Shown here one piece after another: positions 17,792 to 26,727 of a stretch of DNA of 64,000 nucleotides; within the stretch, counting starts at the first letter, position 1; each line of letters begins with the position of its first letter. The position numbers and the translations under genes were made by a program. This DNA comes from Actinoplanes sp. NBRC 103695 (GTDB lineage Bacteria; Actinomycetota; Actinomycetes; Mycobacteriales; Micromonosporaceae): assembly GCF_030269485.1 (NCBI RefSeq), contig NZ_BSTL01000007.1, positions 323,204-387,203 of the forward strand. The letters are read 5' to 3'. A model generated the notes under the pieces. It worked only from the letters and a program-made list of their open reading frames with translations, was not told the DNA's origin and did not search any database.

Positions 17792-18388
17792 ATGCGAAAC
17801 ATGAGCGCCGACCGGCAGCCCAGCATGACGGTGGTTCCGGAACCGGACGAGCCCACATGGGAAGTCAGGCAGCCGACATCGGGACGGTCCGGGATGCGCA
17901 GGTTCGACGGCCGTACGCGGTCGATCCTCACCGTGGCGGCGGTCGTCGCCATCGTGGTGAACGCGGGCGTCGCCTGGACGTACTGGAAGGTCACCGGCTC
18001 CGAGCCGGCCGCCCAGTCCGGCACCGCCGTGGAGCTCACGCTGCGCGGGCGGTCCGACTTCAACCGGCCGCTCGGCCCGGGCGAGACCGGCAACCTGACC
18101 GTCACGCTGACCAACGACTACGACTTCCCGATCACCATCACCTCGGTGCGGCCGGCTCCGGGCGGTCCGGTCGCCGACGACGAGCACCGTGACGCCGGGT
18201 GCAAGGATCCCCGGGTCTCGATGAGCCGGGTGTCGTACGACGTGGAGTGGAACGTGTCGCGCAACACCATCGGCGCCTTCACCATCCCGGATGGCCTGAC
18301 CATGGCCGCGAACGCGCCGGCTGCCTGCCGCGGCGCCACGTTCACCATCCCGATCCAGGTCAGCGGGCGCAGCCGAGACAGGACCTGA
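17792..18388 (+). CDS. Membrane-anchored protein with extracytoplasmic beta domain
   Basis: The start at ATG 17792 is chosen because AGGAGG lies 10 bp upstream; ATG 17783 is too close to it and ATG 17801 is the next option. The 198 residues have a cytoplasmic N-terminus, one membrane helix (about 52-70, ILTVAAVVAIVVNAGVAWTYW) and an external beta-rich domain with LGPGETGNLTVTLTNDYDFP, which resembles an Ig-like/COG1470-type module. Two cysteines (in DAGCKDPR and APAACRGA) may pair. No family was firmly recognised. Confidence 0.65.
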   Translation: MRNMSADRQPSMTVVPEPDEPTWEVRQPTSGRSGMRRFDGRTRSILTVAAVVAIVVNAGVAWTYWKVTGSEPAAQSGTAVELTLRGRSDFNRPLGPGETGNLTVTLTNDYDFPITITSVRPAPGGPVADDEHRDAGCKDPRVSMSRVSYDVEWNVSRNTIGAFTIPDGLTMAANAPAACRGATFTIPIQVSGRSRDRT

Positions 18389-18494
18389 GCGGCGCGTCTG
18401 GTGACGATGCCGTTATCGGGGTGTAACCAGAGCGTGCCTGAAGAGCACGCACAACTGCGGCCGAATCTCGATGACCCATGGTTACCGTCGTGGG

Positions 18495-19235
18495 GTGCAG
18501 ACAATTCCGGAGTATGACGAGCTGGTCGGCGAGGCCGAGGGCGTGACCCTGGTGGGCTGGGAGTTCGGCTGGCAGGACGGCCGCGCGGTCGGTTTCGACC
18601 CGTCCTGGTCGTACCCGGATCTGGCCCGGCCCCTGGTCCGGCGGGCGACCAGCCTGCTCGACCTGGACACCGGCGGCGGCGAACTGCTCGCCGAACTGGC
18701 CCCTTTGCCCGCGCACACGGTCGCGGTGGAGACCTGGGCGGCGAACACCCCGGTGGCCCGCGACCGGCTCACGCCCTTCGGGGTGTCGGTGGTCACCGAG
18801 CTGCCCGGCGGCGAGAACGAGTTCGACGTGGTGCTCAGCCGGCACGGCCGCCTCCCGGCGGACGACATCGCCCGGCTGCTCGCCCCCGGCGGGACGGTGC
18901 TCACCCAGCAGGTGGGCAGCGACGACCTGGCCGAGCTGAACGCCGCCCTGGGCGCGCCGGCGCCGTACTCGAAGCGGTGGACGGCCGACGTGGCGGTGGC
19001 GGCCCTGGAGGCGGCCGGGCTCGAGGTGACCGACGTCCACGAGGAGCGGCCGGAGGTCGTCTTCCACGACGTGGGCGCGATCGTCTACCAGCTGCGAGCC
19101 GTGCCGTGGCAGGTGCGGGACTTCTCCACCCAGCGGTACGACCGGCAGCTGCGCCGCCTCGACGCGATGATCCGCACGGCCGGCGAGTTCAGGACGACGG
19201 CGCATCGCTTCCTGGTGGCGGCCAGGCGTCCGTGA
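18495..19235 (+). CDS. SAM-dependent methyltransferase-like protein
   Basis: From GTG 18495 the protein has 246 residues. Class I methyltransferase features are LLDLDTGGGELLAEL (SAM loop), TVAVETWAANTPVARDRL after strand 2, FDVVLSRHGRL (strand 4) and LLAPGGTVLTQQVG (strand 5). It resembles small stand-alone actinobacterial methyltransferases of unknown target. An in-frame ATG at 18471 would add eight residues. No operon partner is visible; the next gene is convergent. Confidence 0.78.
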   Translation: MQTIPEYDELVGEAEGVTLVGWEFGWQDGRAVGFDPSWSYPDLARPLVRRATSLLDLDTGGGELLAELAPLPAHTVAVETWAANTPVARDRLTPFGVSVVTELPGGENEFDVVLSRHGRLPADDIARLLAPGGTVLTQQVGSDDLAELNAALGAPAPYSKRWTADVAVAALEAAGLEVTDVHEERPEVVFHDVGAIVYQLRAVPWQVRDFSTQRYDRQLRRLDAMIRTAGEFRTTAHRFLVAARRP

Positions 19236-19303
19236 CCGGCAGTCCGTAATCGGCCGGGTCGACGCCGAGGAACGAGACGACCTCGCCGATCGACAGGACA
19301 GGC

Positions 19304-20371
19304 CTACGAGGCGGTCAGCCAGGCCAGCGTCTCGGCGATGAAGGACGGCTTGTGCCGCAGCGTGGCGCTGCCCACGCTCAGCTCGGTCCGGGCCACGTCC
19401 GGGTCGCCGGTGGGCTCCACCCGCGGCCACACCCAGAACCGCTGCTCGTCGGCGAGCTGCTTGGCGCGGGCCGAGTACGCCTCCACGGTCGTGTCCAGCA
19501 GCAGGTGCATCATCGGCGTCTGCGGCGGATCGGGCACCACGCGCACGGTCAGCACGTCGGCCAGCGCCGCCGCGATCGCCCGGGCGTGCTCCATCCGGGC
19601 GGGCATCTCGGCCAGCGCCCCGGGCAGCAGGTTGAGGGCGGAGGCGGCGGCCGGCCACAGCCCGAACAGCGTGCCGCCGAGCCGGTGCCGCCACTCGCGC
19701 ACCTCGGCCATGTCCTGCTCGCTGCCCGCGAGGCAGCACCCGGACAGCGCGCCGACGCCCTTGTAGAAGGACACGTACACGGTGTCGAAGAGGTCGGCGA
19801 TCTCGGCGGGTGTCCGGCCGTACCCGGCGCTGGCCTCCCACAGCCGCGCGCCGTCCAGGTGGGCGGCGGCGCCGCGGTCGCCGGCCCAGGCGGTCTGCGC
19901 GACGAGCTCGTCCCAGGGCGGCAGCTGGCCGCCGAGGTCGCGCTGCGGCAGCTCGATCACCAGCGCGGCGACCGGCTCGGCGACCCCGGCCAGGTCGGCC
20001 GAGGTGAGCAGCTTCTCCCGGTGGCCGGTCGGGCGGCCGACCAGCTGGTGCAGCCGGGCGTACGCGCCGTTCTCGTGCTCCTGGACGTGGCAGTACGGAT
20101 GCCAGACCACGGTCCGGGTGGTGCGCCGGTCGGCGTGCACCCGCAGCATCGCCGGCTGGGCCATGGTGCCGCTGGGCAGGAAGACGGCGGCGGGTTTACC
20201 GAGCAGGCCGGCGAGGTGCCGTTCCAGGTCGGTGACCGCGCCGCCGTCGCCGTACACATCCTCGACTGTGTCCGGTGGGATGGATCTCAGCAGGTCGGTG
20301 GGCCGCTGCAGGCCGTTGCCGTGAAAGGAGTCCGTGCAGTTGGCGCGCCGCAGCCTGATCTCGTCATCCAC
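19304..20371 (-). CDS. Threonine aldolase-like PLP lyase
   Basis: The 355 residues match the beta-eliminating lyase/low-specificity threonine aldolase group. The PLP lysine is K204 in SFYKGVGALSG, with D173 in AHLDGARLWE as the cofactor aspartate, and VYGDGGAVTDLE near residue 40. Such enzymes split threonine or related beta-hydroxy amino acids to glycine and an aldehyde. The gene runs 13 bp after the MerR-clamp fusion on the same strand, so the two may share a transcript. Beyond its stop a coding-like stretch continues in another frame (see findings). Confidence 0.85.
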   Translation of the reverse strand: MDDEIRLRRANCTDSFHGNGLQRPTDLLRSIPPDTVEDVYGDGGAVTDLERHLAGLLGKPAAVFLPSGTMAQPAMLRVHADRRTTRTVVWHPYCHVQEHENGAYARLHQLVGRPTGHREKLLTSADLAGVAEPVAALVIELPQRDLGGQLPPWDELVAQTAWAGDRGAAAHLDGARLWEASAGYGRTPAEIADLFDTVYVSFYKGVGALSGCCLAGSEQDMAEVREWRHRLGGTLFGLWPAAASALNLLPGALAEMPARMEHARAIAAALADVLTVRVVPDPPQTPMMHLLLDTTVEAYSARAKQLADEQRFWVWPRVEPTGDPDVARTELSVGSATLRHKPSFIAETLAWLTAS

Positions 20372-20384
20372 GCCGACCAGTCTG

Positions 20385-21371
20385 TCAGTGTCGCACCGGC
20401 ATCAATAGCGAGAATCGATCTTGTTCCGGCACCCGGACGGCCAGCGGGTGGATCGGCCCGTCGAGTTCCAGCACGAGCTGCCCGGCCCCACCGGCGTCCA
20501 GCGCCTGCAGCAGGTAGTCCCGGTTCACCGCGACATGTCCGTCGACATCCGCCGCCCACTCCTGCTCGGTCGCCGTCCGCAATTCCTGGTTCAAGATCAC
20601 GAGGGGGTACGGGGATCCGTCGTGTTCCCGCATCACGACCGGTTGCGACTCCACAGCGGCGCGCAGTTCCGCCACGTCGACCTGAACCCGCGGGCCGCCC
20701 GGCCGCCGGACCAGCCGCCGGAAGTCCGGGTAGTCGCCCTCGATCGGGGTGATCTCGGCGCCGTCGACCGTGACCCGCCCGGGTTCCAGGGTCAGCGTCC
20801 CGGCTTTGTCCGGCAGCTCGCCGGCCGGCACCACCACCCGGATCGGCGGCCCTTCGACCTCGGCCGTCGCCGAGGCCACCGCCAGCCGGAAGCGGTCGGT
20901 GGCCACCAGCGTCAGCGAGCCGTCGCCGGCTTCGAGGAGGACGCCGCCGAGCAGTCCGGGGTCGGTGCCGGCGGCGAACCGGACGGCGGCGACAGCGGCG
21001 GCGAACGCTCCGGCGGGCAGGGTGACAGTCGTCATGAGAATCTCCAGCTCCAGCAGGGTGCGGGCGTGGGAGAGCTCCCGGCGGGCATCGGCGAGGCCGT
21101 CCTCGAGCCGGCGCAGATGCCTCTCGATCAGCGCGTCGACGGCCGTGGCGTCGGGCAGGGCGCGTACCGCCGCGGTGATCTCCGCGATCGGCATGCCCAC
21201 CCGGCGCAGGCTGGCGACCAGCCGCGCGGCGCGCACCTGGTCGTCGCGGTAACGCCGGTACCCGGTGAACGGGTCCACTTCGGCCGGCACCAGCACCCCG
21301 GCGCTGTCGTAGAACCGCAGGGCGCTGACCGTGAGCCCGCTGACCCGGGCCATGTCACCGATCCCGCGCAT
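20385..21371 (-). CDS. MerR-type regulator fused to DnaN (sliding clamp)-like domains
   Basis: ATG 21371 has GGTGGAG 6 bp upstream, giving 328 residues. Residues about 1-70 are a MerR winged helix (GDMARVSGLTVSALRFYDSAGVL, TGYRRY), followed by the MerR dimer helix to about 110. The rest (about 115-328) resembles DNA polymerase III beta-clamp domains: LVATDRFRLAVA, IEGDYPDFRRLV and a terminal VRVPEQDRFSLLMPVRH that mimics the clamp C-terminus (RMPVR/L). The clamp part is shorter than full DnaN, probably two domains rather than three. The ligand and target are unknown. Confidence 0.85.
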   Translation of the reverse strand: MRGIGDMARVSGLTVSALRFYDSAGVLVPAEVDPFTGYRRYRDDQVRAARLVASLRRVGMPIAEITAAVRALPDATAVDALIERHLRRLEDGLADARRELSHARTLLELEILMTTVTLPAGAFAAAVAAVRFAAGTDPGLLGGVLLEAGDGSLTLVATDRFRLAVASATAEVEGPPIRVVVPAGELPDKAGTLTLEPGRVTVDGAEITPIEGDYPDFRRLVRRPGGPRVQVDVAELRAAVESQPVVMREHDGSPYPLVILNQELRTATEQEWAADVDGHVAVNRDYLLQALDAGGAGQLVLELDGPIHPLAVRVPEQDRFSLLMPVRH

Positions 21372-21417
21372 GTCGCTCTCCACCCTGATCACGCTGTCGC
21401 CTCGACCAGGTCGAGGG

Positions 21418-22263
21418 TCAACCCCGCAGTGCCTCGGCCGCCACTTCCTTGACCGCCGTGGTCAGGTCGGCCAGGACGTCGGACTCTATCCGCCAGCACT
21501 GCCAGTAGAGCGGAACGTCCAGGTGGCGGCCCGGGGTCAGGTCGACCACCCGGCCGGCGGCGATGTCGTCGCGGGCGATCCGCTCGGGCACCAGCGCCCA
21601 GCCCAGGCCGAGCCGGACGGCGTCGACGAACGCGGCCGCCGCCGGGATGTAGTGCACCGGCGGGTCGAGCTTCCGGCGGCTCACCCGGCTCAGGAACTGA
21701 TGCTGGAGCTCGTCCTTGCGGTTGAGCAGGATCACCGGCGTGGTCGCGAAGTCGTGGTCCAGGGACGGCGCGGCCACCGCGAGGTAGCGCATCGCGCCGA
21801 GCCGTTCCACTCGGCAGCCCTGCACCGCCACGTGCTGTGAGGTCACCGCGGCCATCACGGTCCCGGCGCGGAGCAGGTCGGCGGTGTACTCCTGGTCGTC
21901 CTGGTGCAGGTCGAAGGCCAGGTGCGGCAGCCGGGTCAGGGCCGGCAGGAACCAGGTGTGCAGCGAGTCCGCGTTCACCACCACGGACACCCGGACGCGT
22001 TCCCCGGCGAGCCCGCCGCGCGCGGCCGCGAGCGCCTCCCGTTCCAGCAGGCTCACCTGGCCGGCGAAGCGGACCAGCGCCCGCCCGGCCTCGGTCGGCT
22101 CGCACGGCTTGGCGCGGCGCACCAGCACCTGGCCGACGTCCTGCTCCAGGGCCTTGATGCGCTGGCTGACCGCCGACGGCGTGACGTGCATCGCCCGCGC
22201 GGCGGCGTCGAAGCTGCCCTCCTCGATCACCGCCTGGAAGGTCGCCAGCTGCATCGCATCCAC
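21418..22263 (-). CDS. lysG: LysR-family regulator of lysine/arginine export (LysG/ArgP)
   Basis: The 281-residue protein has a LysR winged helix (LATFQAVIEEGSFDAAARAM, TPSAVSQRIKALE) and a periplasmic-binding-like effector domain. It matches the ArgP/LysG branch and is divergent from lysE across 71 bp, the classical arrangement in Corynebacterium, where LysG with lysine or arginine turns on lysE. The start is at 22263. It should bind lysine and activate the exporter. Confidence 0.92.
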   Translation of the reverse strand: MDAMQLATFQAVIEEGSFDAAARAMHVTPSAVSQRIKALEQDVGQVLVRRAKPCEPTEAGRALVRFAGQVSLLEREALAAARGGLAGERVRVSVVVNADSLHTWFLPALTRLPHLAFDLHQDDQEYTADLLRAGTVMAAVTSQHVAVQGCRVERLGAMRYLAVAAPSLDHDFATTPVILLNRKDELQHQFLSRVSRRKLDPPVHYIPAAAAFVDAVRLGLGWALVPERIARDDIAAGRVVDLTPGRHLDVPLYWQCWRIESDVLADLTTAVKEVAAEALRG

Positions 22264-22334
22264 GTAAGCGATGCTAATGGTTCTGTAGAAACTTGAGCTG
22301 TTCTTACAGCGGCGACGACCGTAGCTTCGGGTTC
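22264..22334. promoter_or_regulatory. lysG-lysE divergent control region
   Basis: This 71-bp region has lower GC content than its neighbours. A dyad CTGTAGAA (about 22284) and TTCTTACAG (about 22302) flank ACTTGAGCTG. Such a dyad in a divergent LysR/target region is the usual place for regulator binding. The exact site is inferred, not shown. Confidence 0.5.
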
Positions 22335-22934
22335 GTGCTCAGTTCCGCCCTCGCCGGGTTCGCCGCCGCCCTCGTCCTGATCGTCGCCATCGGGGCGCAG
22401 AACGCCTTCGTGCTGCGCCAGGGACTTCGCCGGGAACACGTCCTGGTGGTGGTGCTGACCTGCGCACTGTCCGATCTGGCGCTGATTCTGGCCGGCATCG
22501 GCGGCCTCGGCGCCCTGATCACGGCACACCCCACGGCCGTGTCGGTCGCGCGCTGGGCGGGGGCGATCTTCCTTCTCGGGTACGCGGTCCTCGCCGCCCG
22601 CCGCGCCCTCCGGCCGACCGGGCTCACCCCCGCCGACGCGGCCCCGGCGACCCTGCGGGCGACATTGCTGACCTGCCTAGCCTTCACGTACCTGAACCCG
22701 CACGTCTACCTGGACACGGTTCTGCTGCTGGGCTCGATCGCGCAGCAGCACGCGTACCGCTGGGTCTTCGGTCTGGGAGCCGCGACGGCCAGCCTGGTCT
22801 GGTTCACCGCCCTGGGCGCCGGCGCGCGCAAGCTCGCCCCCGTGCTCGCGCGACCGGTCGCCTGGCGGGTGCTCGACGGCCTGATCGGCGCCGTGATGGC
22901 GGTGATCGCCGTGACGCTAGTCGTTCGCGTGTAG
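22335..22934 (+). CDS. lysE: L-lysine/L-arginine exporter, LysE family
   Basis: The start GTG 22335 gives 199 residues with about six membrane helices. The LysE signature is the N-terminal [22 protein letters not shown], and the middle [18 protein letters not shown] is typical of true LysE proteins. It should pump out basic amino acids. Its stop lies inside the 3' end of the convergent dapD gene (18-bp overlap). Control by the divergent LysG is expected. Confidence 0.93.
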   Translation: MLSSALAGFAAALVLIVAIGAQNAFVLRQGLRREHVLVVVLTCALSDLALILAGIGGLGALITAHPTAVSVARWAGAIFLLGYAVLAARRALRPTGLTPADAAPATLRATLLTCLAFTYLNPHVYLDTVLLLGSIAQQHAYRWVFGLGAATASLVWFTALGAGARKLAPVLARPVAWRVLDGLIGAVMAVIAVTLVVRV

Positions 22935-23888
22935 CACGGTGTTGAGCTCGATCCCGGTGCCCTTGCGGGGGCGGGCCTCCAGCGCCCCGGTCACCGAGTT
23001 GCGCCAGAACAGCAGGTTGTTCACCCCGGCCAGCTCGCGCGCCTTGACCACCCGGCCGTCCGGCAGTGTGATCTTCGAGCCGGGCGTTATGTAGGTCCCG
23101 GCCTCGACCACGCAGTCGTCGCCCAGCGAGATGCCCACCCCGGCGTTCGCGCCCAGCAGGCTTCGCTCGCCGATCACCAGCTTGTCCTTGCCGCCGCCGG
23201 AGAGCGTGCCGAGGATCGAGCTGCCGCCGCCGATGTCCGACCCGTCGCCGACCACCACGCCCTGCACGATGCGTCCCTCGACCATCGAGGCGCCCAGCGT
23301 GCCCGCGTTGAAGTTGACGAAGCCCTCCTGCATGACCGTCGTGCCGGTGGCCAGGTGCGCGCCGAGTCGCACCCGGTCGGCGTCGGCGATCCGCACGCCG
23401 GTCGGCACCACGTAGTCGGTCATCCGCGGGAACTTGTCCACCCCGAAGACGGTCAGGTGGCGCCCGGCCGTCCGCTCGATCAGCCGCAGCTCGTCCACCC
23501 GCGCCGGCGGGCACGGGCCGGCCGAGGTCCAGGCCACGTTCGCCAGGTGCGCGAAGATCCCGTCCAGGTTCAGCTCGTTCGGCCGGACCAGGCGATGCGA
23601 GAGCAGGTGCAATCTCAGGTACGCGTCGGAGGCGTCCTTGATCGGGTCGGCCAGCGAGCCGATCACCACCTGCACGGCGACGGTCTCCAGCCCGGCGAGA
23701 GGGCGGGGACCGGTCAGGCCGGCCGGCAGTGCGGACTCGGCGTCGGCGGGCGTCTCGCCCAGGCCCAGCGACCCGGCCGGGAACCAGGTGTCGAGCACCT
23801 GTCCCTCGGCGGTCACGGTGGCCAGGCCGACGCCCCATGCGGGCGAGGTCGAGATCTCGGGGGTCACGGAGCCGACGATACCGGTCAT
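22917..23888 (-). CDS. dapD: Tetrahydrodipicolinate N-succinyltransferase
   Basis: The 323-residue protein is a trimeric left-handed beta-helix acyltransferase of the actinobacterial DapD type. Hexapeptide turns are seen in [20 protein letters not shown], then [20 protein letters not shown] and [17 protein letters not shown]. It makes N-succinyl-L-2-amino-6-oxopimelate from tetrahydrodipicolinate and succinyl-CoA in the lysine/DAP pathway. The gene is divergent from dapE with 39 bp between, so both probably share a control region. Confidence 0.95.
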   Translation of the reverse strand: MTGIVGSVTPEISTSPAWGVGLATVTAEGQVLDTWFPAGSLGLGETPADAESALPAGLTGPRPLAGLETVAVQVVIGSLADPIKDASDAYLRLHLLSHRLVRPNELNLDGIFAHLANVAWTSAGPCPPARVDELRLIERTAGRHLTVFGVDKFPRMTDYVVPTGVRIADADRVRLGAHLATGTTVMQEGFVNFNAGTLGASMVEGRIVQGVVVGDGSDIGGGSSILGTLSGGGKDKLVIGERSLLGANAGVGISLGDDCVVEAGTYITPGSKITLPDGRVVKARELAGVNNLLFWRNSVTGALEARPRKGTGIELNTVLHAND

Positions 23889-23927
23889 CCGCAGGCGGGT
23901 TCACCGGCGGCCGGTATCGTGCGGCCC

Positions 23928-24998
23928 ATGGCCAACCCGCTTACCCAGGACGTCCTGGTCGATCCGGTCGTGCTGACCCGCGCCCTGGTCGACCTCCAGT
24001 CCGTGTCCCGCGAGGAGAAAGAGATCGCGGACTGTGTCGAGGAGGTGCTCAGGCAGGCGCCGCACCTGAGCGTGGACCGGCTGGGCAACACCGTGATGGC
24101 GCGGACCGACCTGGGGCGTGAACAGCGCGTGGTGCTGGCCGGCCACCTGGACACCGTGCCGATCAACGACAACTTCCCGTCGACCGTCCAGGACGATCTG
24201 ATCTTCGGCTGCGGCACGTCCGACATGAAGTCCGGCGTCGCGCTGGCCCTGCACCTGGCGGCCACCCTGCCCGACCCGCGCTACGACCTCACCTTCCTCT
24301 TCTACGAGGCGGAGGAGATCGACTCGCGGTACAACGGGCTCCGGCTGCTCGCCGAGGACCGCCCGGAGTGGCTGCGGGCCGACTTCGCGGTGCTGCTCGA
24401 GCCGACCTACGGCATCGTCGAGGCGGGCTGCCAGGGCACCCTGCGCGCGCTGGTCCGCACCACCGGGCGCCGGGCGCACACCGCGCGGGCCTGGCGCGGC
24501 GTCAACGCGATCCACGCGATGGGCGATCTGCTGCAGCGACTCAAGGACTACCGTCCGCGCACGATTGCCATCGATGGGTGTACGTATCGTGAGGGGCTCA
24601 ACGCGGTCCGGATCAGCGGCGGGGTGGCCGGGAACGTCGTACCGGACGCGTGCGAGATCGAGGTCAACCTGCGCTTCGCGCCGGACCGGACCGAGAAGCA
24701 GGCGCTCGAACACGTACACGAGGTGTTCGAGGGTTTCGACGTCGAGCTCACCGACTCGGCGCCCGGGGCCATGCCGGGGCTGGGCGCCGCGCCCGCCCGG
24801 GAGTTCCTCGCCGCGGTCGGGGAGCAGCCGGACGCGAAGCTCGGCTGGACCGATGTGGCGCGGTTCGCGGCGCTCGGCATCCCGGCGCTCAACTACGGCC
24901 CGGGCGACCCGCTGCTCGCGCACGCGCCGGACGAGCACGTCGAGATCGGCAAGATCCGCGACGGCGCCGCCACGCTGCACCGCTGGCTGGCCCTCTAG
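23928..24998 (+). CDS. dapE: Succinyl-diaminopimelate desuccinylase
   Basis: From ATG 23928 the protein has 356 residues and the M20 di-zinc fold. Metal-site motifs are AGHLDTVP, CGTSDMKSG, YEAEEID and the late LAHAPDEHV. RLGNTVMART and the TTGRRAHTARAW dimer-domain segment support DapE. It releases succinate to give LL-diaminopimelate. The frame is open far upstream, but homologues begin near this ATG. Neighbours dapD and the lysE/lysG pair make a lysine block. Confidence 0.95.
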   Translation: MANPLTQDVLVDPVVLTRALVDLQSVSREEKEIADCVEEVLRQAPHLSVDRLGNTVMARTDLGREQRVVLAGHLDTVPINDNFPSTVQDDLIFGCGTSDMKSGVALALHLAATLPDPRYDLTFLFYEAEEIDSRYNGLRLLAEDRPEWLRADFAVLLEPTYGIVEAGCQGTLRALVRTTGRRAHTARAWRGVNAIHAMGDLLQRLKDYRPRTIAIDGCTYREGLNAVRISGGVAGNVVPDACEIEVNLRFAPDRTEKQALEHVHEVFEGFDVELTDSAPGAMPGLGAAPAREFLAAVGEQPDAKLGWTDVARFAALGIPALNYGPGDPLLAHAPDEHVEIGKIRDGAATLHRWLAL

Positions 24999-25032
24999 CC
25001 GCTGGCCGGCCCTCTAGCCGCTGGCCGGCCCT
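24999..25032. repeat. Short direct repeat after dapE
   Basis: CTAGCCGCTGGCCGGCCCT occurs twice in a row from the dapE stop onward (about 24996-25032), with a third partial GCTGGC copy inside the dapE end. It probably arose by slippage. It separates dapE from the convergent small gene. Confidence 0.55.
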
Positions 25033-25212
25033 TCAGATCAGGGGTACGGCGACCCTGCCGATGGCCCGCGGCCGGATCTCGATCGTCGCTTCGCTCTCCA
25101 GGGCACGTTCGTGCGGCCGCAGGGCCATCGCCATCCGCCGTTCCTCGACCACGAGTCGGATGCGCCGCTGCATGCGGCGCTGCTCCTTGATGCGCTCATA
25201 TCGCGTCGTCAC
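25033..25212 (-). CDS. Small basic hypothetical protein (59 residues)
   Basis: The frame starts at GTG 25212 with GGGGAG 6 bp upstream and ends at TGA 25033. The protein is charged and probably helical: VTTRYERIKEQRRMQRRIRL followed by a beta-like end with IEIRPRAIGRVAVPLI. Third codon positions are strongly G/C, as for real genes here. No family was recognised. It is convergent with dapE and divergent from the LOG-family pair. Confidence 0.65.
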   Translation of the reverse strand: MTTRYERIKEQRRMQRRIRLVVEERRMAMALRPHERALESEATIEIRPRAIGRVAVPLI

Positions 25213-25378
25213 GGTGGCTCCCCTGCCTGCCCGTGGGAAATCGGACTACTGAAACAGACGCGCGACAGGCACCGTCCGTTGCCTCAATCTGGCAAAAAGG
25301 TCCCGGCGCCGCAATCCTCTTGCCGAAACACGTCAGCTTATTCACCGGGTCATGCACCCTCGCACTACCGTTGGTGCC

Positions 25379-26167
25379 ATGACAGACAGCACCAACGGGC
25401 GACCCCGAAGGACACCGGAGCGTCATCGCGGCGCGGTCACCCTGCGGCGCGAATCGATCCCGCCGAGCACCGCCGACGAGAAACTGCTCGATTCGCACTA
25501 CCGCCGTGAGTGGAAAACGAAGGACGCCTGGCGGGCGTTGCGGATCCTCTCCGAGTTCGTCGAGGGATTCGACACGCTCGCCGATCTGCCCCCGGCGGTC
25601 AGCGTGTTCGGCTCGGCGCGCAGCAAGCCGGACAGCCCCGAGTGCGAGATGGCCGCCGACCTGGGCGCGGCCCTCGCCGAGGCGGGCTACGCGGTGATCA
25701 CCGGCGGCGGTCCCGGCGTGATGGAGGCGGCCAACCGGGGCGCCACCGAGGCCGGTGGGATGTCCGTCGGACTGGGCATCGAGCTCCCGTTCGAGCAGGG
25801 CCTCAACGACTGGGTCGACGTCGGGATCGACTTCCGCTACTTCTTCGTCCGCAAGACCATGTTCGTCAAGTACGCGCAGGCTTTCGTCGTCCTGCCCGGC
25901 GGATTCGGCACCCTCGACGAACTGTTCGAGGCGATCACACTCGTGCAGACCAAGAAGGTCACCCGGTTCCCGGTGATCCTGATGGGCGCGGCGTACTGGG
26001 GTGGCCTTCTCGACTGGATGAAACGCACGGTGCTCGACGACGGCAAGATCAGCCCGACGGATCTCGACCTGATCCAGGTGACCGACGACGTCGACGAGGC
26101 GGTGCGGATCATCGTCGACGCGGCGCCGATCTCCTCCTCGAACTCCGTCGTCATGGAAGAGGACTGA
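25379..26167 (+). CDS. LOG-family (TIGR00730-like) Rossmann-fold protein
   Basis: From ATG 25379 the protein has 262 residues. It has a charged N-terminal extension (about 1-70) and the LOG fold with VSVFGSARS, VITGGGPGVMEAANRGA and the signature VLPGGFGTLDELFEAITL. LOG proteins release cytokinin-like bases from nucleoside monophosphates or act as nucleotide-binding phosphoribohydrolases. A start at 25352 (ATG) is also possible. The next gene is a second LOG protein that begins right at the stop codon. Confidence 0.88.
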   Translation: MTDSTNGRPRRTPERHRGAVTLRRESIPPSTADEKLLDSHYRREWKTKDAWRALRILSEFVEGFDTLADLPPAVSVFGSARSKPDSPECEMAADLGAALAEAGYAVITGGGPGVMEAANRGATEAGGMSVGLGIELPFEQGLNDWVDVGIDFRYFFVRKTMFVKYAQAFVVLPGGFGTLDELFEAITLVQTKKVTRFPVILMGAAYWGGLLDWMKRTVLDDGKISPTDLDLIQVTDDVDEAVRIIVDAAPISSSNSVVMEED

Positions 26168-26713
26168 GTGGCGGCGATCGGCGTCTTCTGCGCGTCGTCC
26201 ACCCGGCTCGACGAGCGCTGGCTGGAACTCGCCGCCGCGACCGGCAAGGAACTGGCCGCTCGCGGCCACACCCTGGTCTCCGGCGGCGGCAAGGTCGGCA
26301 TGATGGGTGCGGTCGCGGCCGGCGCCCGCTCGGGCCGGGCGCACACCCTCGGGATCATCCCGCAGACGCTGGTCGACTGGGAGGTCGCCGATCAGGACTC
26401 GGACGAGCTCGTCGTCACCGGGTCGATGTCCGCGCGGAAAGATCTGATGATCGAGCGCTCGGACGCCTTCATCACCCTGCCGGGCGGACTCGGCACCCTG
26501 GACGAGCTCTTCGAGGTCTGGACGACAGCCACCCTGGCCCTGCACGCCAAGCCGATGGTCGTGCTCGACCCGGACGGCTTCTACGAGGGCCTCTTCGCCT
26601 GGCTGTCCGGCCTCACCGAGGACGCCTTCATCCGCCGCGAGGCCCTGGCCATGGTCACCGTCGCCGGTTCGGTCCCGGCCGCCTTCGACACCATCGGCGC
26701 CGCTCTCACCTGA
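26168..26713 (+). CDS. LOG-family (TIGR00730) phosphoribohydrolase-like protein
   Basis: The 181-residue protein is a compact LOG: IGVFCASSTRLDERWLELA, LVSGGGKVGMMGAVA, then the signature TLPGGLGTLDELFEVWT. The GTG start follows directly on the stop of the first LOG gene with no gap. The short form fits cytokinin riboside 5'-monophosphate phosphoribohydrolases. The tandem arrangement of a long and a short LOG is common in actinobacteria. Confidence 0.9.
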   Translation: MAAIGVFCASSTRLDERWLELAAATGKELAARGHTLVSGGGKVGMMGAVAAGARSGRAHTLGIIPQTLVDWEVADQDSDELVVTGSMSARKDLMIERSDAFITLPGGLGTLDELFEVWTTATLALHAKPMVVLDPDGFYEGLFAWLSGLTEDAFIRREALAMVTVAGSVPAAFDTIGAALT

Positions 26714-26727
26714 CTACACTGCGTGCC

